Shown here one piece after another: positions 1 to 12,338 of a stretch of 64,000 nt of DNA. Both the position numbers and the translations under genes were made by a program. Position 1 is the first letter of the stretch, and each line of letters opens with the position of its first letter. The notes below the pieces were generated by a model. The model did no database searches and had not been told where the DNA came from. It saw only the letters and a program-made list of their open reading frames with translations. This DNA comes from Lophius americanus (Eukaryota; Chordata; Actinopteri; Lophiiformes; Lophiidae): contig JBBDHG010000063.1 in the NCBI GenBank assembly GCA_037951165.1, positions 2,462,501 to 2,526,500 on the forward strand, written 5' to 3'.

Positions 1-2280
1 GACTCTGTGCACTGTGTGTGTGTTTGAGTGTGTACACGTGTATGTGTCTGAGGCCAACATTTATTGAGATTATTCCGGCCTGCAGCTCATGACGAAGAGA
101 TAAGTGAATAATCACTGAGCCTGTAATTCCCTTATGAAGACGAAAAATAGAAGTTTTCATTTCTTTCTTTTCATATTTAAATTCTTTGGGGCATTTATTA
201 GTTTAATATCCTGGACAATCTAAATTTACCAGGAAATAACGAATTTGTCAAGGTAAAACAAAAAAAATCTGATCTATAAAATTGTTTCATGATGACATTT
301 TGCATTTAGGGGAAAAAGGATTAGCTCAGCGTTTTGGTAAAATGTGGTTTTAGAAAAACTATTTGACCCTTATTAGAATAATTTTGGTTGTATAATATTA
401 CATTTTTTCTGTCTATATCCTACTTATGAAATAGGAGTTTCTCAAAAACCCTGGTTAATTCCTCCTCCTCAGTGACCCCTTAGACATGTGGTGTCCCTCA
501 GGTCTCCATCTTTGGCCTCCCACCCTTTAGCAGATACATGCTGCCACCGGGTCATACCATAAACTGTCACATTTTTCTTAAGAAATAGAGACTCTTAATC
601 TGCTCAACCAAACAGTTGAACAGGACATTAAGGTTTTAATACAGTTATATATTCTGTTTGGATAAAAAAAAACAGTTAATAAAAACATTCTATAACACCA
701 TTAAGATACTCACTATTTCCTATTATCACTGTATTTTAAGAATAAATATATATCATAAAAATGAATAAACTTGTATAGAAGTTCTTAAATTTTCTAAGTC
801 TAGTGCACACATTTTATTCTTTACACATTATAGTGTGTATTCTAAAACTTGATCTATTACCTGTGCAGAAAGATCAAAGTCTTTGTATAACTCTTCCGTG
901 ACGTGTTTCTGCTCACGGAGACAAAAGACTCAGTCAGACTTGAGGATTCTTTTCTGAAAAAAAAAGGACTTTCTTTTGGCAGGCATCATGTGGCGTATTA
1001 TATTTTGACGGATGTGTCTTTTAAAAGTAGATCCACCCAGCCTGCTGTAGTTTTTTGCAAAGAGGGTAAACTTTCATTAGGATTTGTGGATTTCAACAAG
1101 GTGTTAGGCGCAATCGTAGACAGCGCCGATGTTTAGAAACCTCGCCGTGTAATGGATCAGTCACACACAAAAGCACAAGTCACTATAATCCTGAGAGGAG
1201 GCAGGAGTTGAATTATTCATCTGAGATTTTCCCTCTAATTTAATGGTGCATAAACTCAAAACTGTAGTACATGAAGAGCTCTTAAAGCCTTGTAGTGTTG
1301 TGATAAGGAAGGTAACGTAGTCAGGCTGCTGCAGCTTTATATGTTTGAGACTCTCAGCTGTTTGATCCGGAGATTGTTACGGATCTCTCAGCTTCCATAC
1401 ATCATGAAGTAATATGCATGAATTATTCACTAGACTGGTCTGTTTGATAACACATGTATAAAAGTTTCCCTGCTATCATATGTATGCCAAATCTGTCAGA
1501 TTATTAAATAGTACTAAATGTTTGCAAAGTAGATCAGCATTTGAATGCACTCATTGACCCTGAAAGTATATATGTATATATTTCACACTCAGCTGCTTAC
1601 TCTGAGACAACCTCCTGTATGAAAACATTTTACATTATTGACATGAATATTTCTGTTTTTTTTGTTATTTTGCACTTGGTTGTCTAGTTTGAGGGTGAAA
1701 GGACCCAATGGCAATAAGGCGAGGTTATTCACCAACAACCAACCAAGAGTTTGATTAACATTGGGGGTGGATGGTGTCAAACATAAACCGGACAAAGCAG
1801 ATGAGTTGAGTTTTTCAATATTAAACCGCACATGAATAAAAACTTTAAGTTTGATTACTACTTATTTAGGAATGAATATTTAATGTTATGGGGAAAAAAA
1901 CTATAATTTGAATCAAAACGGTTATGAATAGTATTATCCTGAATTTCTAAAGGGGTTTATTTGCCGCTGTTAAAGGAAGATAGACCGTCGTTAGAAAGAA
2001 CTAACTGATTTAATCGTCTGAATTATGCCACTTTTAAAAACTGCTGGTAGTTTTATCATAGGAGCACTTATGTCTACAGCGCACTTAATCGATTGATTTA
2101 TATATTTTATTTATTATTTCATTAAAACAAACTATTATTTATTTAATGATAGTGCTGTGAAGAATATTTGACTCTCTCTTGGAATGTATATTTTCTGTGA
2201 ATTTAATACTAAATATCTATATAACTGAACATATAAAACACGATTTGAATGATATCTGGTTCCGGCTGGACGAGACACAC
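1..2280. other. non-coding stretch, probably lrrc52 intron
   Basis: No exon, RNA gene or recognisable element is seen. Because only the last exon of the lrrc52-like gene lies in the window, this AT-rich stretch is probably the intron upstream of that exon. Short ORFs here have no protein-like composition. That it is intronic is inferred from the gene structure, not seen directly. Confidence 0.5.
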
Positions 2281-2289
2281 TCATGCCTG

Positions 2290-2830
2290 ATTACTACCAA
2301 ACCCAGTTCAACAACATCTGGACTTAAATCTCACCATAAGAAATTACAGAAGTGATGAGCAAAAATATACTGGAAAACAGTCTGAGAAGCGTCAGAAAGC
2401 GATTTCTAAGGCCCCAACACAGCATTCCACAAGAGAACATTACACTAGGGTCAGACATGGAGCTGGCAGCGTGATGTTATGGGAAGGCTTTGGTACTCAA
2501 GACCGGGACCACTGGGTATAAATGAGGGAATTCTGCTCTCCACCAGAAACATGTGACTGAGAATGAAGAAAGATTCAAAGAGACCTTGTCCAAGTCTGGA
2601 CCTCAACCCCATTGAGATTCTGTGTGACGAGACCTGAAAACAGCGGTTCAGGCTCATAAACCCTCCAAAGTAACGGCACTAAAACAGCTCTGCTAATAAA
2701 AGTGGGCCATATTTCAGCCACGGTGATGTCATAGACTGATCTCCAGTTATAGAAGTGTGTGTCAGTGGAGGGGATACTTTTTCAATATGGTGGATCGAGG
2801 TTTTCTTTTCTTTAACTTAGTTAGTTTGAA
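2290..2830 (+). mobile_element. decayed Tc1/mariner-like transposon remnant
   Basis: Conceptual translation of the + strand in shifting frames gives HGAGSVMLW near 2458-2485 and SLDLNPIEIL near 2592-2625. These resemble the G-x-x-S-x-M-x-W and DLNPIE-x-x-W blocks of the C-terminal half of Tc1-type DDE transposases. Frames are broken by stops and shifts, so the element is dead. No terminal inverted repeats were identified. It lies just upstream of the last lrrc52 exon. The boundaries are approximate. Confidence 0.5.
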
Positions 2831-2947
2831 GTTTAGTATGAGACAAAGACAAAAATATGAGGAATGGGGGGGTCCAATACTGAATCGTACCCTATTGTCC
2901 TACATTTAATCCCTAACCTTCTTTCTTGCTGTGTGTCTGTGTGACAG

Positions 2948-3276
2948 ATGAGGGCCAGACGGTGTGCGGCTCACCTGCTGACATGCAGGGTCGTCGTCTG
3001 GGTGAAGTAGGGATTCAGCTACGGACGTTATGTCACCAAACTCTGGGCTCCTGGGACTACCTGTTCTTTGTCGTCATCGGCTTTGTCATCTTTGCTGCGG
3101 GCACTGTGTCGGCCTGGGTGATGGGCGTCGTCATGGTGCTCTATGAGCGCTATATCAAGAAGAAAGATGAACACTTGAATGTGGACGAGGAGGAGGATAT
3201 GGGTGAGACCGGTCGTACCTCGCGGGCCAGGGGTGACCCTAGCAATGGCAGCTTTAAAGTGTTGCATACTGTTTGA
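2948..3276 (+). CDS. lrrc52: last coding exon of LRRC52-like BK channel gamma subunit (partial)
   Basis: The exon encodes the end of a leucine-rich-repeat C-terminal cap (VCGSPADMQG...LRTLC), then one transmembrane helix (GFVIFAAGTVSAWVMGVVMV), a basic stop-transfer YERYIKKK and an acidic tail with EEED. The cap, the helix core FAAGT-x-AAW/SAW and the short charged tail match the LRRC26/52/55/38 family, single-pass proteins that shift the voltage dependence of BK (KCNMA1) potassium channels at the plasma membrane. Human LRRC52 has the closest helix I can recall. The exon starts after a cag acceptor at 2945-2947 in phase 1 and ends at TGA 3274-3276. The signal peptide and LRR exon must lie upstream of the window. 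LRRC55 is the main alternative. tada1 in the same window supports LRRC52, since both lie on human 1q24. Confidence 0.75.
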
Positions 3277-6200
3277 AAGATATCCCCCTTATCTGCCCGC
3301 CGTGAATTCCCACAGTGCCTCCTGTCAGATTGAACTGTCTCTGATGACCACAGACTCATCCCTGAGAGAAGATTCAGCAGAGTGAGGATATTTATCATTC
3401 TCATTTAGTGTGCTTCAGGTAATGTAACAAGCAGGAGGTCCTCAGCCATTGTGTATTGCTGAGCATGGATGCAAATGTTCACTTTAACCGAGCAAGTTAA
3501 CGACGTGTTAATGGTTTAAGTTCAGAGGTGCTGGTAGCTGGATTGTTTTCTCTTGTTTAAGGTCTTTGTGCTAAGCAAACTGGCTAACTGACTGTATAAG
3601 TTTTATATTTAGTGGACTACTTAAAAATGGTATCAGTCCTCTCAATCAACTCCTATGAGGAAAGTAAATGAGTGTTTCCCAAAGATGTGGACTTTGTTCT
3701 TTATCCACAACCTTGGTACAGCTAAGAGGCCCTTTACACGACAACATTTTTTTCCAAAACACTGTAACCTTTGTCAAAGTTTGGCAATACCTGCCTTATG
3801 GAGGCATGAAAATGCTAACTTTTTAAAACTCATTCCTGAGTTTAATTTCTAATTAAACTAATAGACCCGCCCGACAGAACATCTTAAGTTGCATTGGACA
3901 GATTTGTTTGCATGCAGGCCACCGTCTGCTGTAGGTGCTGCTAATTTTGTTAAACTACGCTGTCAACTACTAGCCTGGCATGCATACTATATCATTTTCT
4001 GTCTTTTTTTTTGTGTCATATTATTGTGCACGTGAATCATTTTTCAATGCTGCCTTATGGGCCAAGTGTTTCAAATTGCATCAAAAAAATTGTCATGTAA
4101 AGCTGCTCCAGGAAACACCAGTACCTCTAGAGTCACGCTAAATGGATTCTTCTTTTGCACACAATTATTTTTTGTTGACAGATCTCAGCTACTACATTCA
4201 CTAGAAACTGTTATGACTTTTGGACCTGTTCCTAAAATTAAAGATTCAGAAATAAGTCTTAACAAAAGTCCAAATTCGTAAAAACTAAAACTAAAATCCA
4301 GAGTGGAAATCCATGATAGCATCAAACATATTAGTATAAGTGTGACTTACCTTCACATACTGATATTCAAAGTATCAAGGTCGTTCCCCTCATTGGCATT
4401 CAAACGTTTATAGTAATGTGTGTGAATCAATGTGTGCCCATTAGAGATAAGGGTAGGTCTACTCTGATGTAATTATTACTGAGGCTGATTCCATGCCGGT
4501 TACACGCACGCGCTGTTTAGCACTGTAACCAGGAGCTACGACGGCTAAAAACATCTCGCAAGTAAACCACAAAGCTCGCAATTAGTAAGAACAATAAAGA
4601 TAAAATAGCTCCGACGAAAACATTCAAATTTAATCGTCCTGAGCAACATAGTAAGTTTCAAAAAGCTAACGTTAGCAGAGCGTTTTAAAGCTAGCCACAG
4701 CACAGAGCCAGCCTCGAGCCCTGAAGTTCCTGAACAGAGCCGACACATAATATATAATGGACTGATCAATGCTTACAAGTTTTATTTTCACCATAAAATG
4801 TCATACAATTTGCTTAAGAAACGCACGGCGAGGAGGACTTTATATTTCAACAGGTCAGATTACAAGCACAATACCAACCAGCCTTATTTCCATTTAAATC
4901 CCTCAAAAAAGAGCAGCTAAAATACCCTACTCATTTTGGTTTTCAAACTTTAAAGAATAAAATAAATCGGAAATGTTTTTTCTTTGCACCACTTGATATG
5001 AGGCATTCAGTGATTTACCTCGTATACGTTTTCCATCCCTCATCATTTAAGGCAGGGGTCGTCACTCGTGACACTATGTATGTTCAAGCTTGAATACACT
5101 TCCTGGTACATACATAACTAAGCCAAAAATATCATCCCAAGATCGTGACCCATGTTCAGAACCTGTAAACTGCCTAGTAGAGCAGAATGCTGCCTCTGAA
5201 CATTTCTGTCCGTTTCCTCTCGTGGCTGAGGGGAGAATATTTTTGTGCAAAATGCATTGCATGAAAATAACCCAAACGTTTATCTGTATCTCTACACAGC
5301 ACATTCACAACATCAAAAGTGAGGGAGTGTTAGATTGTCATGATAAGGCCATGTGATGCCAATGGCAAGGGTGAGGCCTGGAAATTGGAGAGCGGTTGCC
5401 CCAGTTCATGTCAGCTCAGTGACACAGATGGAAAGACAGGGAAACCAAGCATGTCTCCCTCACTCAATGAGCCATAGTTTCCATTCTTGCACACTATGGA
5501 GGTAGAGTATGAGCTTCAATAATATATTATAAATGGATAAAAAGTCAATATCCTGGATTTGTTTACATCCCATACATCTCAAACTCTGACAACATCTACC
5601 GACACACACCCAAAAATAAGATAATCATAAATGACTCCAACTCAAATCACCTCTGAGAACACTGCGCCGGAAGAAAAACCTGGAGGAAAGATAACCTCAG
5701 TACTACTTTAAAACACTGAAATATAAACGAGTAGGCCTAAACTTTTGAGAATTTGCTTGTACTGCTGTGACAAAGACCATAATTTGACATCTGTACTGTA
5801 AATACGAAAGCGTTGCCAGCGTGCGTATTAGCTTAGGTTGGCAGACTGGACACACGGGGAAACAGATAGCCAGGTTTTCTCCAAAAGGTAAAAATTCCCT
5901 CCACCAGCACCTTTGAAGCACATGAAGCAACTCTGTAATCATTGCAAATGAACTCATACAATCAACAATCATCGTCAGTTAATTATGACGTATCAACAGA
6001 AATTATTTTCCATAAGGGCAGGTCCAGATACTGTCTATTTTTTGTCTGCGTATAACAATACCTTTCACAGATACATGAAATGAATTTAAGTGACTCTGAC
6101 TCTGCATCGTCTCAGCTAAATATTGATGGAAGCGCCATTTCTCTACTCCCTCTACCTCTACACTATGTATTTAAATCTCTTAAATCTGGATTATGATGTT

Positions 6201-6355
6201 GACCCAGTGGCAAATAATGGCATAAAATCATGAGCTGGGTGTTTTTAGTTTGACTGCCTTGTTATTACTTTTATATGCCTGCAAGATTTTAAAAAAACAA
6301 GTTGCAATAATTAACCCTTTAATGTTCTCCTAAACTGTTTAGTTGAGTACAGTTT
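3277..6355. other. lrrc52 3' UTR and intergenic, nothing firm
   Basis: Downstream of the lrrc52-like stop codon this stretch should begin with its 3' UTR, but no clear AATAAA signal marks its end. No coding exon, RNA gene or repeat of known family is recognised. The only small feature is a 12-bp perfect palindrome, GCTAACGTTAGC, at 4665-4676. That motif is common near fish promoters, but no gene start could be attached to it. Confidence 0.5.
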
Positions 6356-6359
6356 GAGT

Positions 6360-6495
6360 TTCAATTTCTTATTGAAAAATTTGTGTCACTTAACCGAACC
6401 TGTTTATAAAATGACCCAGGGTCAGCATGTTGCCAAACAGTAAGGGGCCAAAAATGGAGCCCTGCAGGATACCATAGGTCAAAAGGGCCCAAAGG
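6360..6495 (-). mobile_element. LINE reverse transcriptase fragment
   Basis: The minus strand translates to YGILQGSIFGPLLFGNML followed by LGHFINRFG and a stop. QGS-x-x-GPLLF is the conserved RT block just before the catalytic YADD region in non-LTR retrotransposons. The usual form is QGSVLGPLLF-x-x-Y-x-LPLG. The fragment is short and decayed. A clear relative lies at 29840-30135 on the same strand, so both probably come from one family. The clade is not determined; an L2-like or Rex-like fish LINE would fit. Confidence 0.7.
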
Positions 6496-9015
6496 GGGAT
6501 GCACTAAATATGCTATTGAGAAATTCCTATTCGATAAGTAGTATTTTTCTGGGCATATTAAAGCGCGTTAGGACTTATTGAATAGAATTATGTAACTTGG
6601 TGCAAGTGAAATAGTCTAATAAGGACCAAATAGTCTTCTAAAAATATGTTTTACCCATCAAATTGTCATTTTATGGTAAATTTAGAGTGTCTAAGATATA
6701 AATTAAAAAATTAATAAATAAGCAAACAAATCATTTTTACATGCTTTTTTTTCTTGGTGAGGATATTAAAGGGTTAAGAAAGTTAAAAAAGGATCCAGAA
6801 TTTGTATTTATTGCACTTATCCACCTCAAAATCTAACACTCCTCACTGGAAGTGGTGAAAATTTCAAAAATTGGGGGTTGGCTTTTGCTAAGCTATGGTA
6901 GCTATTGCTAAAGAGTAGTAACAAGCGTTTCTTCTTAAAGTAAGTGTACTAAGACACTACTAAATGGATAACATTGATAATGGGTGTGTGTTTGTCTTTG
7001 GAAACAAAAAGCAACTATATTAAGTTGAAAAAGGTTCCCTGACTGCTGTTGTGCACTTTGTTTTTTTGCACTATTGTGTGTACCTACTGAGCTGAAGGCA
7101 AACTGACCACTGTCTCCCCCTCATGTACTTACTCAGAAAACAACAAGAAAACAGGAAGAATATCCTCTAGTCACAAAGAAGTGCAATAACTTACATTAAA
7201 GTTAGAGTTCAATGCTACATTTCCACAGCTTGATGTTTGGAAACTTTGCGTATCTCATTTATTTCCACCAAATCTCATCATCAATCACCGCCGTACACGG
7301 ACAACAGGATCTAACCGCTGTCGGCCAATTGCAACCCCCCCCCCCCCCCATTCTGCTGAACTGGAACATGACACACTCTGGGGATGGAAAGTAAAATAGG
7401 TGCTGCTACAGTTTATATGAAGTTGAATCTATATCTTATGCTTCCAATCATATATTGTAGTGTACAATGAGTAATCCTGTCTCTTTAGCGTCGGTTATTT
7501 GTCTTTTTTGACCACACTGAGGTGCAGCATTCCTGCTTTTGTGTCGTTACAATGTTTTTCTCTGTCCCCGTCATCATCACATCATATTATCAGATGTGAT
7601 TTGTCAACTGGAATTTATTTGAATACAATGCAGTTATTGAGTTTAGTCTTTTCTAATGGAGTCAGTGTCAATGACTTCTGCTCGGCCCTCCTCGGCAGCA
7701 GTAGGTACAGACTGATGGTGAGGGGTAGAAAAGATGAGGGTCTTCCCTACAGTTGCTACATTCTCAAGGGTCTTAACTTCTCTGCATCCTTCCCCAGCAA
7801 TAAAAAGGTCATTTGAGAGGAGATGTGGTGTGGCCATTTGTAAATTACTGCTATGCCTGGAGATGTGTTTTTGTTTCTCACTGCTCTTCAAAAGTTCTTG
7901 TCCCCTCTTTTCCGCGGGGGGTATTTCAAAGGTTACCGGGCGTCGAGTTAGCATCCAGATAAAAAACAAATCTACATGTAATGTAGTCTTCACAGGCTAA
8001 GTCTAGATAAATACACACAAGCACTGCAAACACTGCCAGAGCTGAGAGATGGACGTAGTGTGTGCATACTCACAGCTGGAGACTGGAGCTGGAGTTTATT
8101 GTACAGTTTGTTGGTGTATTCTGGGTACCCATGCTGCTCCACTTTTATGGAGCATTCTGCACACACCAGATAACATGATCCTTGCTCACCCTGAGCTCAA
8201 ACTCAAAAGCAGCGCGATGATATTTTAAACTAAGACCGGGCATTGGAGAATTGGTCTGAAGTATTTTTGAACAAACAGCCGTGAAGCATAAAAGAGCATT
8301 TAAATTCCTTCGACTAACTCGGCTCCTCTCATCTCCCTCTTTATCCCTCACAGGCTTTATTTATCTGGTCTCAGGATATTTCTGAACATTAATCCTATTT
8401 TTGCACAGGTCAGCTTTTCAACAGACGTCTCTATTTCTGTTCTATTCTTGCTTTTGATTATCTTTTTGTTCTCACAATAGAATGCTTCGACATTGTGGAA
8501 AATGTGCCTTTCTGCTTTGTTGCTCAGAGAGAAAGTGTATATTGACATGAGACGACAAATTGTGAGGCTGCAGCATTACTTGAGTGTTAGAAAAAAAATT
8601 ATTTGGCTTCACTGAAAGGTAAAAATAACGCTTTAAGAGTATATTTAAACCACAAACATACTCTCATTGTATATTTTTGTTTAATGCATATCGAAACTTA
8701 AGTGTATAAAGAATCTTTTTTCCCTTTCAGGTATTATATGACGGATCATTTTTTGGGTGGGAGCATTGAATTCCTTGAGCCCTTTCATACTTCTGAATTA
8801 AGGAGGATTATTATGGGTTGATTTTTTTAAAAACTTTAAACCATATATATAGTTAGACATAACAAGATCCTTCCAGACGGGAGGATATGTTCACATATTT
8901 CTGTCAGGAATACACATAATAGAACAAATAATGTCAAGAAAACTAGGCTTTTGCCGTTGTTTTCCCCCAATCCGCTATGTTGAATGAAAACCCCCCCGAT
9001 TGATCTCCTCCAGTT
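6496..9015. other. intergenic, with a C15 run and one unexplained ORF
   Basis: No known gene is recognised. There is a homopolymer run of 15 C at 7335-7349. The minus strand is open for 116 codons at 7643-7993, with codon use that looks protein-like. It matches nothing I recognise and has no clear splice sites, so it is reported as a finding rather than a gene. The remainder is AT-rich without evident structure. Confidence 0.5.
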
Positions 9016-9019
9016 AAAT

Positions 9020-9720
9020 GTAATGTAAAGTCTGAAAAAGAGTGTTCTTCATTAGAAAAGAAAAGCTCCCCTTAGCGGGTAAAATATTAACTATTAGAGT
9101 AAAATATGATCTCCTGGAAGGAATTCACATTCACCAAATTTGAAATAAATCCATCCAATTGTTAGGAAGTTATGTCTGAAAAACAGTATTTTTGATAATA
9201 AAATCTCCCACTTGCGAGTAAACGATAAGTAGAATACGATATATACAAAAGTAACATCTCCCTGAGTCCATTCATATAGACCCAATTCGGTATAAATCTG
9301 AGCAACGGTTTGGAAGTTTTTACAAAAAAAAGTGTTTTTCATTAGAAAAAAAGCTCCCCTAGTGAGTAAAATATGAAATATGAGACTAAGATGTGACAAA
9401 TGTAGGATCGATCTCCTCTTCGAGTTCACTCATTTTCACCAAATTTTGATGAAATCCAGCCAATGGTTAGGAAGTTATCTTCGAAAAAAACAGTGTTTTT
9501 CATGAAAAACACTGTTTTTCATGAAAAAGCTCTGACTAAAACTGAAATTATGGCCCAAAACCTTTCGGCGATAAAGCTACCCTTAATGTTGGAAATACAC
9601 AACCCACCTTTCGCAAAAAGGTTCCAATTCTTCGTCGCACTAAGGTCTATGTGGATATAGATACATTTAATAATGATCCATTTTCTGAGTTACCGGATTA
9701 AAACAAAGAATCTGCGTCCC
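9020..9720 (+). repeat. R1 dispersed repeat, copy with three internal units of about 150 bp
   Basis: Three consecutive units share the order GCTCCCC-x-TAGTGAGTAAAATAT, then TCACCAAATTTG, then a block like CCAATNGTTAGGAAGTTAT. The repeated landmarks lie near 9060, 9205 and 9352, and near 9150, 9297 and 9453. A different 3' segment follows (AAAACCTTTCGGCGATAAAG, then TCGCACTAAGGTCTATGTGG). Related sequence is found at 18130-18615 and 61440-61720, and inverted at 20640-21250 and 22490-22800. No coding capacity and no TIRs are seen. The name R1 is mine; the family is not identified. Confidence 0.7.
9486..9519. repeat. 34-bp perfect palindrome inside R1
   Basis: The sequence reads identically on both strands from 9486 to 9519, centred on CATG at 9501-9504, with no spacer. 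It contains CAGTG followed by TTTTTC and the mirror arms. It sits at the end of the third R1 unit and could extrude as a cruciform. It is probably a product of local inverted duplication in the repeat. Confidence 0.85.
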
Positions 9721-12338
9721 GACTTTTTCAGGATGTAATTGACGTGATAGTCGCTGACTTTGTTCGGATTAGGCTGTAGTCCCACAGTCATTTTTTTAAA
9801 GACATTTTTGGCCTCTATCTCTCCATTGTTTTAAGTTGGGGACTGCGGCTTCAGCCAGGAAACGAAAGGCAGAAGTTTCAATGATACAATTCCAAACTAT
9901 ATAGTCTCCCACCAACCCACAGCCCCTCCAGCACAACTCAGTTCTACTGCAGCATTTTTAGGTGATAGATGGAGTGATAAAATACTGCAATCCTTCCAAT
10001 TGGATTCCCTCCATGTTTGGCATTTTGTTAATTTGTGAGCATCATTAAATGATTCCATTCGTTCCTCGTTTCTCATTCCATATTATGTTTCCAACTCCCG
10101 TTTTTCTTTGACAGCCATGTTGTTATGGTGTATGATTCATGCTGTAACGCGATATAAAGTTTGGATATCATTTACAATGCCTTTATTTTGACAGGTTGTT
10201 AACAGATAATTTCCCACCTCTTATATCTCTGAGGATAATATAAAGCCTCAGCTGAAATAATTTATACAAGTTGTGAGCTGGTAATATTATATCCTTTGAA
10301 ATATGTTCCGATGACTCCATAATATGACCTTTAATCACATTATGTGTAGATAATTAGCTTCCCGCCCCCCCTCGCATACTCAATACCACTCAAGCACCTC
10401 ATTTTATTTATGTATTTACTTTCTATAACTGTTGCTGATACTGACTTTGAATGTTATATTTGCTATATGTGAGGAGACACACTACATGTCATTGGGCCTG
10501 TTATAATGGCAATGGCACATATATTGATATGTGGATTTGATTACCCTATGCCGAACGAGATTTCTCTTATTCCTCATGTCAAGGTCATCTTGTCACTGGC
10601 TTGACATACACAGGAAAAGGTCTGCAAAGTCTTCATTTAACTCTCAGCAAGAATGCAAATAAGAATATGTCCAATGAAGCCAAAACACGATTCTAAGAGA
10701 GCCTAAAGATAAGAGCTGGAAACAGAAACATGAATGTGATGATTACATAGAATAGAAAATGTCTGTAGGTGCATCTTCAGGCAGACGATACCCTTGTTTA
10801 AAGTCATCAGGATATGCCAATCTTCTGACTCGCCTACTTTTGCACAGACTTACTTCTTTAGTCTTTATATGTATTTTAAAGTCAAGTTCTTCATCGGTGG
10901 GTAGAGCTGGGTGCCACTATCTCTCTATTTCAGGGCTGGGAGCTGCTGAGAAGTTCCAGCAGAGATTCCAGTCACTGCTCGTCTGGAGCAGGACCACTGA
11001 CACTGTGACTCCAACACTTTGGTTTTCTGTTGAGGTCAAATGTGTTGACTTAAATCTTATTTCCCGCCTTTCCGAAAATAAGATAAATACCTGCTGGCTG
11101 TAACATCATATTTAATGTACAGACATGATGGCGAGATCGATTATCTATGAAAGAAAGCAAGAACATACCCCCAAAGATTAAACTTCTCTTTTAAACCTTT
11201 CCTTGTGTTTTTTTTTCCCCTCCTCTATTCAACACTGTGGGTTTGTCTTGTGTGTCACTTGAATATTAATTAGCTCTTTGAGCCGGTGACAGAAACGTAA
11301 TACCTGATGAACACAATGCAAACAAACTACTCGTATCCTTTGGTGTTCGGCTCACCTCCTCACACGCGACACTTACCATTATAGAACAAACTACAGCCTC
11401 TGGAGAGCAATGACATTTTCCCACACTTGAACTTCTCATGTGAGCATCACCATGATCACGGGAGGGCATTTGACCTACGATCACACAAGGCCGCCACGGA
11501 GAGATTAATGTTTAAGGGTTGTTCCAGTTGTTAAACGCTGACCCCAGATCAGTTTGTGCAGCTGCTTTCTCTGATGACGCTCCTGACACAAACAGACAAA
11601 TCCTATCTATTAGGTTCCTTTGGATTTCCTTGAAGGATTTACAAAAACAAAACAAACACATATCAAGGGGATTTAAGACTTACAATGTGGGAGAAACATT
11701 CAGGGTAAGGTTGTTCATCCACTTTTCAAAAGGAATTATTAATGGAACAACTCCAAATAGGCACTGCAAGCGCCTGGGAGCAGTTGTTTTTACTGCTGCG
11801 TTATATAAAAAATAATGAATTCACAATCAGGGATGACAGAGGAAGGAGAGGGCGAAGACAGCATTATTCAGACAGCTCTATAATAAAGCCTGCCGTACAC
11901 ACAGATAACACAATAGATTTTTGATAACAGCTATTTATCAGAGAATCTCAAACCTGCACATCTCATGATTCCATATTTTGTACACAAGCAGATCTTTGAG
12001 GACAGAAGAATTCTGAAGCCACGATACCAAAGCACCCTCTAGTGACAGGTTTCACTTCTATACATGAGTTACATCACATACACGGTTAAGCCTCTAACTT
12101 TGGTTTGCCAAGGTCAAACCTATCTAAAATTAGCAGTAACTATAAATAAGGGCTTGGCTGTTCTTTAATTCAAAAGATTCACACATCAACACAACAATTT
12201 GAAAATATTTAATATGGATAAACTAGTAATACTTGCTTTTTAAAACATTCATCAGATTTCATTCTAGGATGCTTGACATGTCGTCACATTAGTGACCCGT
12301 GTGCTACCAAATAATTACACAATTGCACATTTTTTTGC
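9721..12338. other. intergenic, downstream of zyg11
   Basis: No exon of known type is recognised on either strand. The zyg11 transcript, on the minus strand, should end its 3' UTR in the right part of this stretch. A weak ATTAAA on the minus strand at 12208-12213 is a possible poly(A) signal, and no AATAAA was found nearby. The rest is AT-rich with no obvious element. Confidence 0.45.

Noticed and set aside
4665..4676. GCTAACGTTAGC palindrome as a gene start
   Set aside because: No exon or donor site could be attached, and the motif is common in fish non-coding DNA.
9094..9429. 111-codon minus-strand ORF
   Set aside because: It lies entirely inside the R1 repeat units and its apparent internal similarity comes from the DNA repeat.
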